A DNA stretch of 64,000 nucleotides from contig OZ245855.1 in NCBI GenBank assembly GCA_965229095.1, positions 2,480,001 through 2,544,000 of the forward strand, given 5' to 3'. Positions 9,467 to 17,033 of the stretch are shown in pieces. Below the pieces are notes generated by a model, which saw only the letters and a program-made list of their open reading frames with translations, was not told the origin of the DNA and did no database searches. The stretch comes from Taibaiella sp965229095 (lineage in GTDB: Bacteria; Bacteroidota; Bacteroidia; Chitinophagales; Chitinophagaceae). The position numbers and the translations under genes were made by a program. Positions within the stretch are counted from its first letter, which is position 1. Each line of letters begins with the position of its first letter.

Positions 9467-10597
9467 ATGCAAGAAGTATATATTACCCGTATGGCTAAGT
9501 GTTTGCCATACGATCCTGTAAGCAATGACGAAATGGAATCGGTCTTAGGTATGGTCGATGGGAAGCCTTCTAAAGTAAGGGCATTGATATTGAGAAATAA
9601 CGGAATTAAAACACGCTACTATGGTTTCAGGGAAGGTCAGAAATCGTTTTCCAATGCCGAGCTCACTGCACAGGCCATACAGGCGCTCTTCAAAGATGAA
9701 GAAGAGCTGAAACGGGTACAGCTCCTGGCCTGCGGTACTACTTCCCCCGATCAAACATTGCCGTCACATGCTTCTATGGTGCATGGAGAGCTGGGTATTC
9801 CGCCCCTGGAATTGTTTTCCTTCTCCGGCGCCTGCAATACCGGTATGCAATCCTTCAAATACGCTTATCTCTCCGTAGCCTCCGGCGATACGGAGAATGC
9901 CGTATCTACAGGCTCCGAACGCATGTCGAAATACCTGACTGCCGATAAATTCAAAGCCGAGATCGATAAAGTACACGAGATAGAGGAAAATGGCTATATC
10001 GCTTTTGAAAAAGATTTTTTAAGGTGGATGCTGAGCGATGGCGCAGGCGCTGCTTATTTCCAGAACAAACCGAACGAGAACGGGGTATCCCTGAAAATAG
10101 AATGGGTAGATATGACTTCTTTTGCCGGGGAGATCGAAACCTGTATGTTTAGCGGCAGCGTTAAAGAAGACGATAAATTAATCGGGTACAATGAACTGAA
10201 TACCGAAGACTGGCTCAACAAAAGCGTGTTTTCCATGAAACAGGATACGCGCCTCCTGGGAGAACATATTGTACCTCGCGGTGTAGATTTCCTGGAAACA
10301 GTGATGAAAAAACGGAACTTCGATACCCGTACCGTCAATTGGTTCCTGCCCCACCTTTCTTCCGAATTTTTTCGTAAAAAAATACATGAGGAGCTGGAAA
10401 GACGCCATATAGAGCTGCCGCTGGAAGTATGGTACACCAACCTGTCCCGCCTGGGCAATGTAGGCTCTGCCTCTCCATACTTTATGCTGGAAGAGCTGAT
10501 GAACGAAGGCAAACTGAAGAAAGGTGAAAAGGTATTCCTGATGGTACCCGAAAGCGCCAGGTTCTCTTATACCTATGCTTTGCTCACCGTAGTATAA
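9467..10597 (+). CDS. 3-oxoacyl-ACP synthase III (KAS III) family protein
   Basis: A thiolase-fold condensing enzyme of 376 residues. The catalytic triad of the KAS III family can be placed: Cys123 in FSGACNTGMQ, His296 in WFLPHLSS and Asn331 in RLGNVGSASP. The N-terminus MQEVYITRMAKCLPYDPVSNDE is typical of KAS III-like proteins. It is longer than FabH (about 320 residues) and has a divergent substrate region, so primer and product are unknown; it may act in a secondary or specialised acyl pathway rather than as the essential FabH. It is monocistronic, with its own promoter and a strong terminator. A second KAS III-like gene sits at the right edge of the window. Confidence 0.88.
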   Translation: MQEVYITRMAKCLPYDPVSNDEMESVLGMVDGKPSKVRALILRNNGIKTRYYGFREGQKSFSNAELTAQAIQALFKDEEELKRVQLLACGTTSPDQTLPSHASMVHGELGIPPLELFSFSGACNTGMQSFKYAYLSVASGDTENAVSTGSERMSKYLTADKFKAEIDKVHEIEENGYIAFEKDFLRWMLSDGAGAAYFQNKPNENGVSLKIEWVDMTSFAGEIETCMFSGSVKEDDKLIGYNELNTEDWLNKSVFSMKQDTRLLGEHIVPRGVDFLETVMKKRNFDTRTVNWFLPHLSSEFFRKKIHEELERRHIELPLEVWYTNLSRLGNVGSASPYFMLEELMNEGKLKKGEKVFLMVPESARFSYTYALLTVV

Positions 10598-10625
10598 ACG
10601 GTCGTCAATTGATCACATAAATATA

Positions 10626-10658
10626 ATAAGGGCGGCCTTCTAAGAAGGCCGCCCTTAT
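10626..10658. terminator. Bidirectional terminator between KAS III-like gene and merR-type gene
   Basis: ATAAGGGCGGCCTTC and GAAGGCCGCCCTTAT form a perfect 15-bp stem with a 3-nt loop between two convergent stop codons (10597 and 10662). Confidence 0.9.
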
Positions 10659-10661
10659 GTT

Positions 10662-11078
10662 TTACCGGTTTAAAAACTGGTCGGAGGTCAATATCGGGCA
10701 ACATGCATCAGTACCTGTATGCTCCCTGTTGATCGTACACTGCTGCATGCCATCCGTTAATTGTTGCCGCAAGCGCACAAGGTCAGCGATTTTAGCATCG
10801 AGTATCATCAGCTTTTCGGCCATCAGCCCGGCAACATTACCACAGGTAGCTTCCTCCAGTTCCATAAGCACCAGGATGTCTGCAATTTCATTCAGGGTAA
10901 ATCCAAAATGCTTGATCCGTTTAATGGTCAGCAAGCGGTCCAGTACAGCATCGGGATATTCTTTATAATTATTGTCACGCCGCTGTTTCTTATCCAATGA
11001 TACCATACCCCGCTTTTCATAAAAACGGATCGTATCCCTCGAAAGGCCCGATCTGGAAGACAATTCACCTATTAACAT
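10662..11078 (-). CDS. MerR family metal-responsive transcriptional regulator
   Basis: 138 residues. The N-terminal MerR winged helix is clear (MLIGELSSRSGLSRDTIRFYEKRGMV), followed by a long dimerisation helix. The metal-site Cys pattern is visible: a Cys in EEATCGNV, another exactly 35 residues later (GMQQC), then a His and a Cys pair (CTINREHTGTDACCPIL). The 35-residue spacing equals that between the first two metal ligands of MerR (Cys82, Cys117) and ZntR (Cys79, Cys114). The last-ligand spacing differs from MerR, so a divalent soft metal (Zn, Cd, Pb or Hg) cannot be resolved further. It is divergent from a Cys-rich protein gene and the shared region carries a dyad, so it probably activates that gene and represses itself. 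Confidence 0.9.
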   Translation of the reverse strand: MLIGELSSRSGLSRDTIRFYEKRGMVSLDKKQRRDNNYKEYPDAVLDRLLTIKRIKHFGFTLNEIADILVLMELEEATCGNVAGLMAEKLMILDAKIADLVRLRQQLTDGMQQCTINREHTGTDACCPILTSDQFLNR

Positions 11079-11095
11079 AACAATTGCAATTTTAT

Positions 11096-11131
11096 CCCGG
11101 AGCGTGGACTATACTCCAGGGTTTATCTTTG
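11096..11131 (+). promoter_or_regulatory. MerR-type operator dyad and promoter of the Cys-rich protein gene
   Basis: An imperfect dyad CCCGGAG...CTCCAGGG (11096-11121) sits directly upstream of an exact TAnnTTTG box, TATCTTTG (11124-11131). This places the operator in the promoter spacer, where MerR proteins act by twisting DNA. On the other strand TAAAATTG is a one-mismatch box for the regulator's own gene. Regulator binding is inferred from position and symmetry. Confidence 0.55.
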
Positions 11132-11173
11132 GTAAAAATAAACAATCAAGCCGGTGTTGTACCGCTTTCCCTT

Positions 11174-11599
11174 ATGAAAAAAGCTTTTATCGTTTGCCTG
11201 CTCTTCCTTGCCCTGCCTGCTTTCGGCCAGGAAAAAACAAAGGCCGTCAAATCTTCCCCGAACAAAAAAAACAGCACTGCCTGCAGCAAAGATTGCAGCA
11301 AGAGAAAAATGGCCTGCGGCCTTACTACTCCTGAATTAGACGCCCGGAAAGCGGGTGTATTGGCCAGTTTAAGGAAACAGGTTCTTGACCGGAAGGAGTT
11401 GCGCCAGGGCTTTTCCTACAAATTCAACGGCACCGATAGTGTCCTGGATGAGCTGATTACCTTTATTAAAACGGAAAGGCATTGCTGCGGCTTTTTCAGC
11501 TTCGGCTTAAAGGTCAGTGCCGAGGATGGCTATACCTGGCTCACTATTACCGGGCCAGATGGTGCTAAAGAATTTATTAAAACAGAATTGGAGTTATAA
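11174..11599 (+). CDS. Secreted Cys-rich protein, probable metal-response effector
   Basis: 141 residues. The ATG at 11174 is chosen because it gives a clean signal peptide (MKKAFIVCLLFLALPAFGQ); an in-frame TTG at 11084 would bury it. The mature protein begins with a Lys/Ser-rich stretch and a Cys cluster (CSKDCSKRKMAC). It then has a compact domain ending with ERHCCGFFSF...WLTITGPDGAKEFI. From memory, small proteins with an E-R-x-C-C-x-F-x-x-F...L-T-G-P-x-G-x-K-E-F pattern accompany heavy-metal resistance genes; this is family recollection, not a search result. The divergent MerR-type gene with metal-binding Cys fits that role. A periplasmic or surface metal-binding role is inferred. Confidence 0.82.
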   Translation: MKKAFIVCLLFLALPAFGQEKTKAVKSSPNKKNSTACSKDCSKRKMACGLTTPELDARKAGVLASLRKQVLDRKELRQGFSYKFNGTDSVLDELITFIKTERHCCGFFSFGLKVSAEDGYTWLTITGPDGAKEFIKTELEL

Positions 11600-11616
11600 T
11601 CCTTTGTGCATAGAAG

Positions 11617-11646
11617 GAAGAGGGTGCTGTTTTCAGCACCCTCTTC
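11617..11646. terminator. Terminator after Cys-rich protein gene
   Basis: GAAGAGGGTGCTG and CAGCACCCTCTTC form a perfect 13-bp stem around a TTTT loop, 18 bp after the stop. Confidence 0.88.
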
Positions 11647-11784
11647 TTATGTCCGGCTCAGGCATTCTTCTTGAGGTAATCCAGCAAGGTGTTTTTCCTT
11701 TACATTTTTATCTGCCTTTACGTTGCCCTATCTTGTACCGGAAACGATACAAGAGCATTACAGGAAAGCACCGTAATTTATTTG

Positions 11785-11792
11785 TAGATTTG
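11785..11792 (+). promoter_or_regulatory. -7 box for the PiuC-like dioxygenase gene
   Basis: TAGATTTG matches TAnnTTTG exactly, 98 bp before the preferred ATG at 11883. No correctly spaced TTG was found. Confidence 0.4.
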
Positions 11793-11882
11793 TTCCTTAT
11801 CCGGCAACAATAATCCAACCAGAACACCGGCTGCAGCTTCCAGCGACCAATGGACCGCAGCACCATTAACCAGCCTAAACTT

Positions 11883-12575
11883 ATGTTTCAGATCCCTTCC
11901 TCTATTATCCATATCAGGCAACTGTTGCAACCGCAAAACCTGCAACAGATCGACTTTCTGCTACAACAGATTCCTTTTGAAGAAGGCAAAAACACAGCAT
12001 CGGGAGCCGCCAAAGAAGTAAAGAACAATATGCAGGCCAGTCGCGAAGACAATCCGCACAAAAGACACCTACAGCAAATTGTTTTTACGGCAATAGCTTC
12101 GCATCCTTTAATGCAAACAGCGGTAATGCCCAAGAATATATTGCCGCCCATGATCAGCAAATACAACAATGGCATGACGTATGGCTGGCATACCGACAGC
12201 CCGGTAATGACTATCGATTACACGATAAGGGCCGACCTCAGCATGACCTTATTCCTGTCCGATCCGGCCACGTATGAGGGCGGCGAACTGGAGATCCATA
12301 CCCCATCGGGCTATGTGACCTATAAACTGGATAAGGGCGATGCCATTATCTATCCCACCACACGCCTGCACCGGGTAAGGCCGGTAACCGAAGGAGAGCG
12401 TGTAGCCTGCGTTACCTGGATGCAGTCCCTGGTAAAAGAAACAGAGCAAAGAGAATTGCTCTATCAACTGAAAACCGTACAGGAAAGTATTGCCGCCAAA
12501 GACTTGCAATCGGAAGAGAACCTGATGCTGATGCAGGTGTACAGCAACCTGATGCGCATGTGGACCGATTTGTAA
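11883..12575 (+). CDS. Fe(II)/2-oxoglutarate-dependent dioxygenase, PiuC/PKHD type
   Basis: 230 residues from the ATG at 11883. An in-frame ATG 33 bp upstream adds MDRSTINQPKL, but family members begin close to the MFQIPSSI segment. The double-stranded beta-helix iron site is visible: His103 and Asp105 in YGWHTDSP and His163 in TTRLHRV, with Arg173 in TEGERVACVTW for 2-oxoglutarate. This matches the PKHD-type hydroxylase family (PiuC/YbiX), often linked to iron supply and TonB receptors, although no receptor gene is adjacent here. The C-terminal helical extension (QRELLYQLKTVQESI) also fits PiuC. The substrate is unknown. Confidence 0.88.
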   Translation: MFQIPSSIIHIRQLLQPQNLQQIDFLLQQIPFEEGKNTASGAAKEVKNNMQASREDNPHKRHLQQIVFTAIASHPLMQTAVMPKNILPPMISKYNNGMTYGWHTDSPVMTIDYTIRADLSMTLFLSDPATYEGGELEIHTPSGYVTYKLDKGDAIIYPTTRLHRVRPVTEGERVACVTWMQSLVKETEQRELLYQLKTVQESIAAKDLQSEENLMLMQVYSNLMRMWTDL

Positions 12576-12613
12576 AAATAAGAAGGTATTGTAAGCAGAC
12601 CATATAGCCATAA

Positions 12614-12650
12614 TGAAATGCCTGCTGGTATAAAAACAGCAGGCATTTCA
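12614..12650. terminator. Bidirectional terminator between dioxygenase and AraC-type gene
   Basis: TGAAATGCCTGCTG and CAGCAGGCATTTCA form a perfect 14-bp stem, 9-nt loop, between convergent genes. Confidence 0.88.
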
Positions 12651-12672
12651 ATTATAGCACATAGGATAAAGC

Positions 12673-13656
12673 CTATACCGCTACCAGTTCTTTGTTGTAT
12701 TTGTTTTTGTATTCGATAGGAGAAAGGCCTGTGATCTTCCGGAACGTAGTACGGAATGCCTTTACGTCGGCATAGCCTACATCATACATTACTTCATTGA
12801 TATTTTTACGGCCTGTTTCCAGGTCTTTTTTAGCCGCCTCTATCTTCACCCGCTGAATGTACTCGGTCACCGTATTGCTGGTGGCCTTTTTAAAACGGCG
12901 CTCCAGGCTTCTGCGGCCCAGGGCCAGCATGCTGGCCAGTTGGTCTACGGTTATCTTATCTTCAAAATTGTGCTCGATATACTCCTGCGCTTTCCGGATC
13001 GATTCATCTTCATGCGCTTTTTGTCCGCTGAAGATAATGAAAGGCGACTGGCTGTCGCGGTCGATGTCGATCATGAATGTTTTCGAAGTCAGTATCGCCA
13101 TATCCCTTCCTGCATGTTTTTCGATCAGGTACAGGAGCAAGTTAAGGTAAGAATAAGCGCCGCCGCTGGTATAGATGCCTTCGGCCTCGGTCATGATCTT
13201 ATCGTCGACCAGTAAAGCATCGGGGAACATATTCCGGAACTGGTTGGCAAAGCGCCAATGCGTAGCACATTGCTTGCCGTTAAGCAGGCCGGTAGCAGCC
13301 AGGAAGAAAGCGCCTACACAGAAGCTGGCTACCTCGGCACCCTGCCGGTATTGCGCTATGATCCAGGGCAGGAATGCGGCATTCTGCTCGAGCAGCTTGC
13401 CATGGTCGCCGAATATAGCCGGGATCACAATAAGGTCAGTCTTCTCTACATCGGCCAGCAATACATCCGGCTTTATGGTGATGGCGCCGTTACGCATGCT
13501 GGACTCGCTATGGATACCGACTAATTGCACTTCGAACAACGGATCTTTATCCATCTCCTTCAGGAAACCATTGACTTCCGAAAAGATCTGATGCGCTCCT
13601 TCAATATTGGTAATACTACTATGCCCCTGGGGCACAAGAATGGATATGTGTTTCAT
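12673..13656 (-). CDS. GlxA family transcriptional regulator (DJ-1/PfpI domain + AraC-type DNA-binding domain)
   Basis: 327 residues from ATG 13654-13656 (MKHISILVPQGHSS). The longer open frame upstream starts with a non-ATG codon and looks like intergenic DNA. The N-terminal half is a DJ-1/PfpI-like amidotransferase fold with a Cys in the nucleophile-elbow position (VASFCVGAFFLA), as in GlxA regulators. The C-terminal 100 residues hold two helix-turn-helix motifs of the AraC family (ITVDQLASMLALGRRSLERRFK and INEVMYDVGYADVKAFRTTF, ending in the GLSPIEYKNKY signature). It is divergent from an SRPBCC-DoxX-DoxX gene row, which is its likely target. The sensed ligand is unknown. Confidence 0.92.
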   Translation of the reverse strand: MKHISILVPQGHSSITNIEGAHQIFSEVNGFLKEMDKDPLFEVQLVGIHSESSMRNGAITIKPDVLLADVEKTDLIVIPAIFGDHGKLLEQNAAFLPWIIAQYRQGAEVASFCVGAFFLAATGLLNGKQCATHWRFANQFRNMFPDALLVDDKIMTEAEGIYTSGGAYSYLNLLLYLIEKHAGRDMAILTSKTFMIDIDRDSQSPFIIFSGQKAHEDESIRKAQEYIEHNFEDKITVDQLASMLALGRRSLERRFKKATSNTVTEYIQRVKIEAAKKDLETGRKNINEVMYDVGYADVKAFRTTFRKITGLSPIEYKNKYNKELVAV

Positions 13657-14023
13657 AAAAACAAAATAAAAGATGCAGTTGTCGTATTCACCGCCTGAGA
13701 TTGCCGTGCCGACACCCTGTCTTACGTGGTTATTGGTATTACTTTTGCCTTGATAATTATCAACTAAATTAGGTAAACAAAATGAATCTGCCGGATACAC
13801 CGGCAACCTTGGTTAAAAAGCGATTCTTGTGTTTGGTTGGGCAGATACAGGCCGGGAGCAGGACTGAGCCGATCGGAAGGTACTGCATAAAAATGTGTTT
13901 AGACATATTTTAACAAGCAAAACTCAAGTGAGCTTACAGACATCGGTCCAAAATTCATGTTCCCGGTACTGTATTATATAAAGACAACTCAAACCTGACT
14001 TTTACCTTTAAAACAATAAAAAA
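13657..14023. other. Intergenic region between the GlxA-type regulator and SRPBCC gene
   Basis: 367 bp containing both divergent promoters. A one-mismatch box TACCTTTA (14003-14010) precedes the SRPBCC start. No gene or strong repeat is seen. Confidence 0.4.
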
Positions 14024-14473
14024 ATGCAAAGACAACCCATTAAAAAGAATATTGACATTCAGGCTTCACCTGAAAAAGTATGGAAGGTACTTCTCGACGA
14101 CGCTTTCAACAGGACTTGGTACCAGCACTTCTCCGAAGGCAGTCATGCCATTACCACCTGGGAAGAAGGCAGCAAGGCCATTTTCAAAGATAACAGCGGT
14201 ATGGGAATGATCAGCAAGGTGATCAGCAACAAACCCTATGCCTTGTTGGCCGTGGAATACACCGGTATACTGACTCCTGCGGGCGAAGAAGATTACGATA
14301 GCAAAAACGCGCAGAACGTAAAAGGCGGCCAGGAAACGTATACCTTAACCAGCGATAACAGCACTACCCACTTGGCTATATCCTCCGATATGGATGAGGC
14401 TTACTTTGACCAGATGTCGGCAGCCTGGGACAAAGCCCTCGCCAGTATAAAATCCCTGGCAGAATCCCTGTGA
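14024..14473 (+). CDS. SRPBCC (START-like / AHSA1-type) domain protein
   Basis: 149 residues, soluble, no signal peptide. The N-terminus (KKNIDIQASPEKVWKVLLDDAFNRTWYQHFSEGSHAIT, split across the first strand and helices) is typical of SRPBCC proteins such as the Hsp90-ATPase activator homologue family. It is followed by a beta-grip with E-E-G-S and P-Y-A-L-L-A-V-E-Y segments and a long C-terminal helix (AAWDKALASIKSLAESL). These proteins bind hydrophobic ligands; the ligand here is unknown. It is first in a likely three-gene operon with two DoxX-like membrane proteins, 51 bp upstream of the first, and faces the GlxA-type regulator. Confidence 0.87.
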   Translation: MQRQPIKKNIDIQASPEKVWKVLLDDAFNRTWYQHFSEGSHAITTWEEGSKAIFKDNSGMGMISKVISNKPYALLAVEYTGILTPAGEEDYDSKNAQNVKGGQETYTLTSDNSTTHLAISSDMDEAYFDQMSAAWDKALASIKSLAESL

Positions 14474-14524
14474 CGACATAGAGGAAACGATTCCTGTTTT
14501 ACAATCACTTTAAACGACCATTAT

Positions 14525-14905
14525 ATGAATCCAAGAACATTGAACATCCTTTACTGGATCATTACTATTCTTTTTGCAGCGGCTATACTTATGGATGCCA
14601 TGGGGGGTCTTGTTATGGCCAAGGCAGGTATCGAAGCCCTGAACCAGCTTGGCTACCCCGTTTACTTATTGCGTTTCTTCGGTGTGCTGAAGATACTGGG
14701 GGTTATCGCTATTCTTGTACCAGGTTTTCCAAGGATGAAAGAATGGGCCTTTGCGGGTTTTGCCTTCAATTTTATCGGCGCTTTATATTCCTGGGCTGCC
14801 GTAGGCAATGGTACCAATGTCGTGTTCCCGATCATTATGCTGGGTATACTGGCCCTGGTTTATTTCCTGGGTAAAAGAACAGGGCATCAACCGGCAATTG
14901 CCTGA
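14525..14905 (+). CDS. DoxX-like integral membrane protein (first paralogue)
   Basis: 126 residues with four predicted membrane helices. The DoxX-like signature V-x-K-I-L-G-x-I-A-I-L-V-P-G-F-P-R-M-K-E-W-A-F-A-G-F is visible (written here residue by residue from about 58 on). It has the same fold and motif order as the next gene (14953), with which it shares ILVPGFP-(R/K)-(M/L)-KEWA-(F/Y)-AGF, so the two are tandem paralogues. DoxX-like proteins are often found next to SRPBCC and stress or quinone-related genes; their exact role is unclear. Co-transcription with the SRPBCC gene is inferred from 51-bp spacing. Confidence 0.88.
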   Translation: MNPRTLNILYWIITILFAAAILMDAMGGLVMAKAGIEALNQLGYPVYLLRFFGVLKILGVIAILVPGFPRMKEWAFAGFAFNFIGALYSWAAVGNGTNVVFPIIMLGILALVYFLGKRTGHQPAIA

Positions 14906-14952
14906 TCACGATATGCACTATCCTGCACTGCAAACCCGTCAAAAATTATTTT

Positions 14953-15345
14953 ATGAAAAAGATCAATATCGCGTACTGGATCGTCACCATACTGATGGTC
15001 GTGCCTTTGGCCGGTGGCGCTATCCCCGATGTCATGAGCCACCCGGATGCCGTAAAGCTTGTATGCGGTCACCTGCACTACCCTGCTTACTTTCTCCCCT
15101 TTATCGGCGTGGCTAAAATACTGGGTGGCATTACGCTGCTGGTACCCGGTTTCCCAAAGCTAAAAGAATGGGCTTATGCAGGCTTTGTGTTTGATATTAC
15201 CGGCGCCGTATATTCTGCCATAGCCGTAGGCGATCCCCCTTCGGCCTGGATATTTACAGCGATCATCGGTTTTGGGCTGATATTCGGTTCTTATATTTTG
15301 TACCATAAAAGAAAGAAGGCATTAGCCGCCCGGGCAAGGGCATAA
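14953..15345 (+). CDS. DoxX-like integral membrane protein (second paralogue)
   Basis: 130 residues, four membrane helices, 47 bp after the first DoxX gene and clearly its paralogue (shared motif around KILGG...LVPGFPKLKEWAYAGF). The loop between helices 1 and 2 is longer and carries Cys and two His residues (VCGHLHYPAYF), absent in the first copy, hinting at a divergent function or ligand. The C-terminus is strongly basic (HKRKKALAARARA), which suggests a cytoplasmic end. Last gene of the operon: a perfect 19-bp terminator stem follows. Confidence 0.88.
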   Translation: MKKINIAYWIVTILMVVPLAGGAIPDVMSHPDAVKLVCGHLHYPAYFLPFIGVAKILGGITLLVPGFPKLKEWAYAGFVFDITGAVYSAIAVGDPPSAWIFTAIIGFGLIFGSYILYHKRKKALAARARA

Positions 15346-15366
15346 CAGCATATCCCCCGGTTAAAT

Positions 15367-15411
15367 AGTCACAAAAAAATGGTCCTGAAATGGGACCATT
15401 TTTTTGTGACT
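15367..15411. terminator. Long perfect hairpin terminator after the DoxX pair
   Basis: AGTCACAAAAAAATGGTCC pairs with GGACCATTTTTTTGTGACT over 19 bp, 7-nt loop. Its right foot abuts the terminal repeat of the interspersed element that starts at 15411. Confidence 0.88.
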
Positions 15412-15686
15412 GACTATCCGCATATAGGCAACAGGCACTCCAGTTTGTCATGCTGAATGTAGCATGCGGAGTGAAGCATTTTGAATATTACTGACACTTA
15501 TAGCGATTGAGATGCTTCGGTTCCTTCGGAGACCTCGGCATGACCACGCTTTAGGGTTATTACTAGATAAAGCGCTCTGGTTCGCGACCTGATCCTGCAG
15601 TACTCGTTTTTATCCTATTAAATGGAATCAAAAATGGTACAAGGGTACAGTACAACACATCCTTGCTTCCTGCTTGCGGATAGTCA
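15411..15686 (+). repeat. Interspersed MITE/REP-like element, copy A
   Basis: 276 bp bounded by a perfect 12-bp terminal inverted repeat, TGACTATCCGCA (15411-15422) and TGCGGATAGTCA (15675-15686). Internally an imperfect inverted pair of about 35 bp (GTCATGCTGAATGTAGC... at 15447 and ...GGAGACCTCGGCATGAC ending at 15544, each with GAAGCAT/ATGCTTC at its inner end) can fold into a long hairpin. Two related copies lie at 52827 and 59432 in the opposite orientation. It has no coding capacity and lies between converging genes. No transposase gene for it is visible in the window. Confidence 0.8.
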
Positions 15687-15750
15687 TTTTTTCTTATTCC
15701 GGCTTCTCATCATGAAGCAGGCTTGAAGTTGTAGGTATCCGGTACCGGGA

Positions 15751-16125
15751 TCAGGCGTCCTGCAATGATTCCACCGCTACTTTATTCCGGTATTTATCTC
15801 CCCATTCCGACATGGCATCCAGCATGGGCCGCATGGACAGCCCTATCTCGGTAAGCATGTACTCGACCCTGGGCGGTACCTCGGCATAAACGATGCGTTT
15901 AATAATCCGGTCCTGCTCCAGTTCGCGCAGTTGCGCTACCAGCATCCTTTCCGAAATATTTGCGATAGAATCCCTCAATTCGCTGTACCGCATAGCGCCA
16001 TAAGCCAGCCGGCACAGTATGGCGGGTTTCCAGCGGCCGCCGATAACAGAAAGCGAATAGGCCATACCACAGGTAGCATTGATCTGCTTTTCATTAAGTG
16101 CATTCGTGGAGCTATCTTTTCTCAT
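15751..16125 (-). CDS. HxlR family winged-helix transcriptional regulator
   Basis: 124 residues. The HxlR core is plain: Cys19 in ATCGMAYSLSVIGGRWKPAIL, then the recognition region RYSELRDSIANISERMLVAQLRELEQDRII and the wing ending in YMLTEIGLSMRPMLDAMSEWG. The Cys before the first helix is the residue that senses thiol-reactive compounds in many HxlR/YodB-type proteins; that this one is redox-sensing is inference. It is divergent from an SDR oxidoreductase gene, and a perfect palindrome lies between them just upstream of its start, so it probably controls both. Confidence 0.92.
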   Translation of the reverse strand: MRKDSSTNALNEKQINATCGMAYSLSVIGGRWKPAILCRLAYGAMRYSELRDSIANISERMLVAQLRELEQDRIIKRIVYAEVPPRVEYMLTEIGLSMRPMLDAMSEWGDKYRNKVAVESLQDA

Positions 16126-16136
16126 AACTTACTTTT

Positions 16137-16153
16137 TTGTTAGTACCTAACAA
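16137..16153. promoter_or_regulatory. Palindromic operator between hxlR-type and SDR genes
   Basis: TTGTTAG-TAC-CTAACAA is a perfect 17-bp palindrome, 12 bp upstream of the regulator's ATG. A second weaker symmetric site (TTGTGTACTTACAA) follows at about 16158. HxlR/YodB-type regulators bind GTAC-centred palindromes, which supports this as the operator. Confidence 0.65.
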
Positions 16154-16217
16154 TTTATTGTGTACTTACAAAGATAGCAACAAGGTGCTAATTTTACAGT
16201 ACAAATCAAAAATAAAG

Positions 16218-16958
16218 ATGAAACGTTTAGATCAAAAAGTAGCCCTGGTAACCGGCGGTGGACGCGGAATAGGTGCTGCCATCACCAAAAGGCTTGCCAC
16301 AGAAGGCGCAAGTGTAGTACTGACATATTCCCAATCGGCCGAAAAAGCAGAAGCTATAGCCGCAGAGATCGTACGCAACGGCGGACGGGCCCTGGCTGTA
16401 AAAGCAGACAGTGCCGACCCCGACGCGGTAACCGCAGCGGTAAACCGGGCAGTAACCGAGTTTGGCCGCCTCGACATCCTGGTCAACAATGCCGGTATTT
16501 ATATTGGTAAACCCTTTGCCGAGCATACCCTGGAAGATTACCGCAAAATAATGGCCGTGAATGTGGATTCGGTATATGTAGCCTCGCTGGAAGCGGTAAA
16601 ACATCTCCCCAAAGGCGGCAGGATCATTACCATCGGCAGCAATATGGCCGACAATGCCGTAGGGCCGCAGACCACGCTCTATACCATGAGTAAATCGGCG
16701 CTATCAGGCTTTACCCGTGGCCTGGCCCGCGACCTGGGGCCACAAGGCATTACCGTAAACCTGGTACAGCCTGGCCCTATCGATACCGATATGAACCCAG
16801 CCAATACCGAATTCGCCGACTACCTCAGGAGCAGGATGCCCTTGGGAGAATATGGTACCGGTGAAGATATTGCCGGGATGGTAGCCCACCTTGCCGGCGA
16901 CGAAGGTAAATATATTACGGGATCGGCATTGACCATCGACGGTGGGTTTAATGCTTAA
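16218..16958 (+). CDS. SDR family NAD(P)-dependent oxidoreductase
   Basis: 246 residues from ATG 16218 (MKRLDQKVALVTGG); the frame is open upstream but that part overlaps the operator. The classical SDR features are visible: TGGGRGIG for the dinucleotide, NNAG in the core, a Ser in ITIGSN and the catalytic YTMSK, and the C-terminal GSALTIDGGFNA. A serine (TYSQS) after the second strand suggests NADPH rather than NADH preference, which is a weak inference. It closely resembles FabG-like or glucose-dehydrogenase-like SDRs of unknown substrate. It is controlled with the divergent HxlR gene and has its own terminator. Confidence 0.92.
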   Translation: MKRLDQKVALVTGGGRGIGAAITKRLATEGASVVLTYSQSAEKAEAIAAEIVRNGGRALAVKADSADPDAVTAAVNRAVTEFGRLDILVNNAGIYIGKPFAEHTLEDYRKIMAVNVDSVYVASLEAVKHLPKGGRIITIGSNMADNAVGPQTTLYTMSKSALSGFTRGLARDLGPQGITVNLVQPGPIDTDMNPANTEFADYLRSRMPLGEYGTGEDIAGMVAHLAGDEGKYITGSALTIDGGFNA

Positions 16959-16978
16959 GATGGGACAAGTCCAAACGA

Positions 16979-17011
16979 AAGAAGGGCGCTCTATTGCAGA
17001 GCGCCCTTCTT
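16979..17011. terminator. Bidirectional terminator between SDR gene and ftsH
   Basis: AAGAAGGGCGCTCT and AGAGCGCCCTTCTT form a perfect 14-bp stem, 5-nt loop, followed by a T run; convergent genes on both sides. Confidence 0.9.
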
Positions 17012-17033
17012 TTATTTTCTTTAAATGCCTGTA

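Noticed and set aside
11650..11710. Short minus-strand sequence reading ...KNTLLDYLKKNA stop
   Set aside because: Looks like the C-terminal end of a vanished gene, but a stop codon precedes it after 13 codons; too short to support as a pseudogene.
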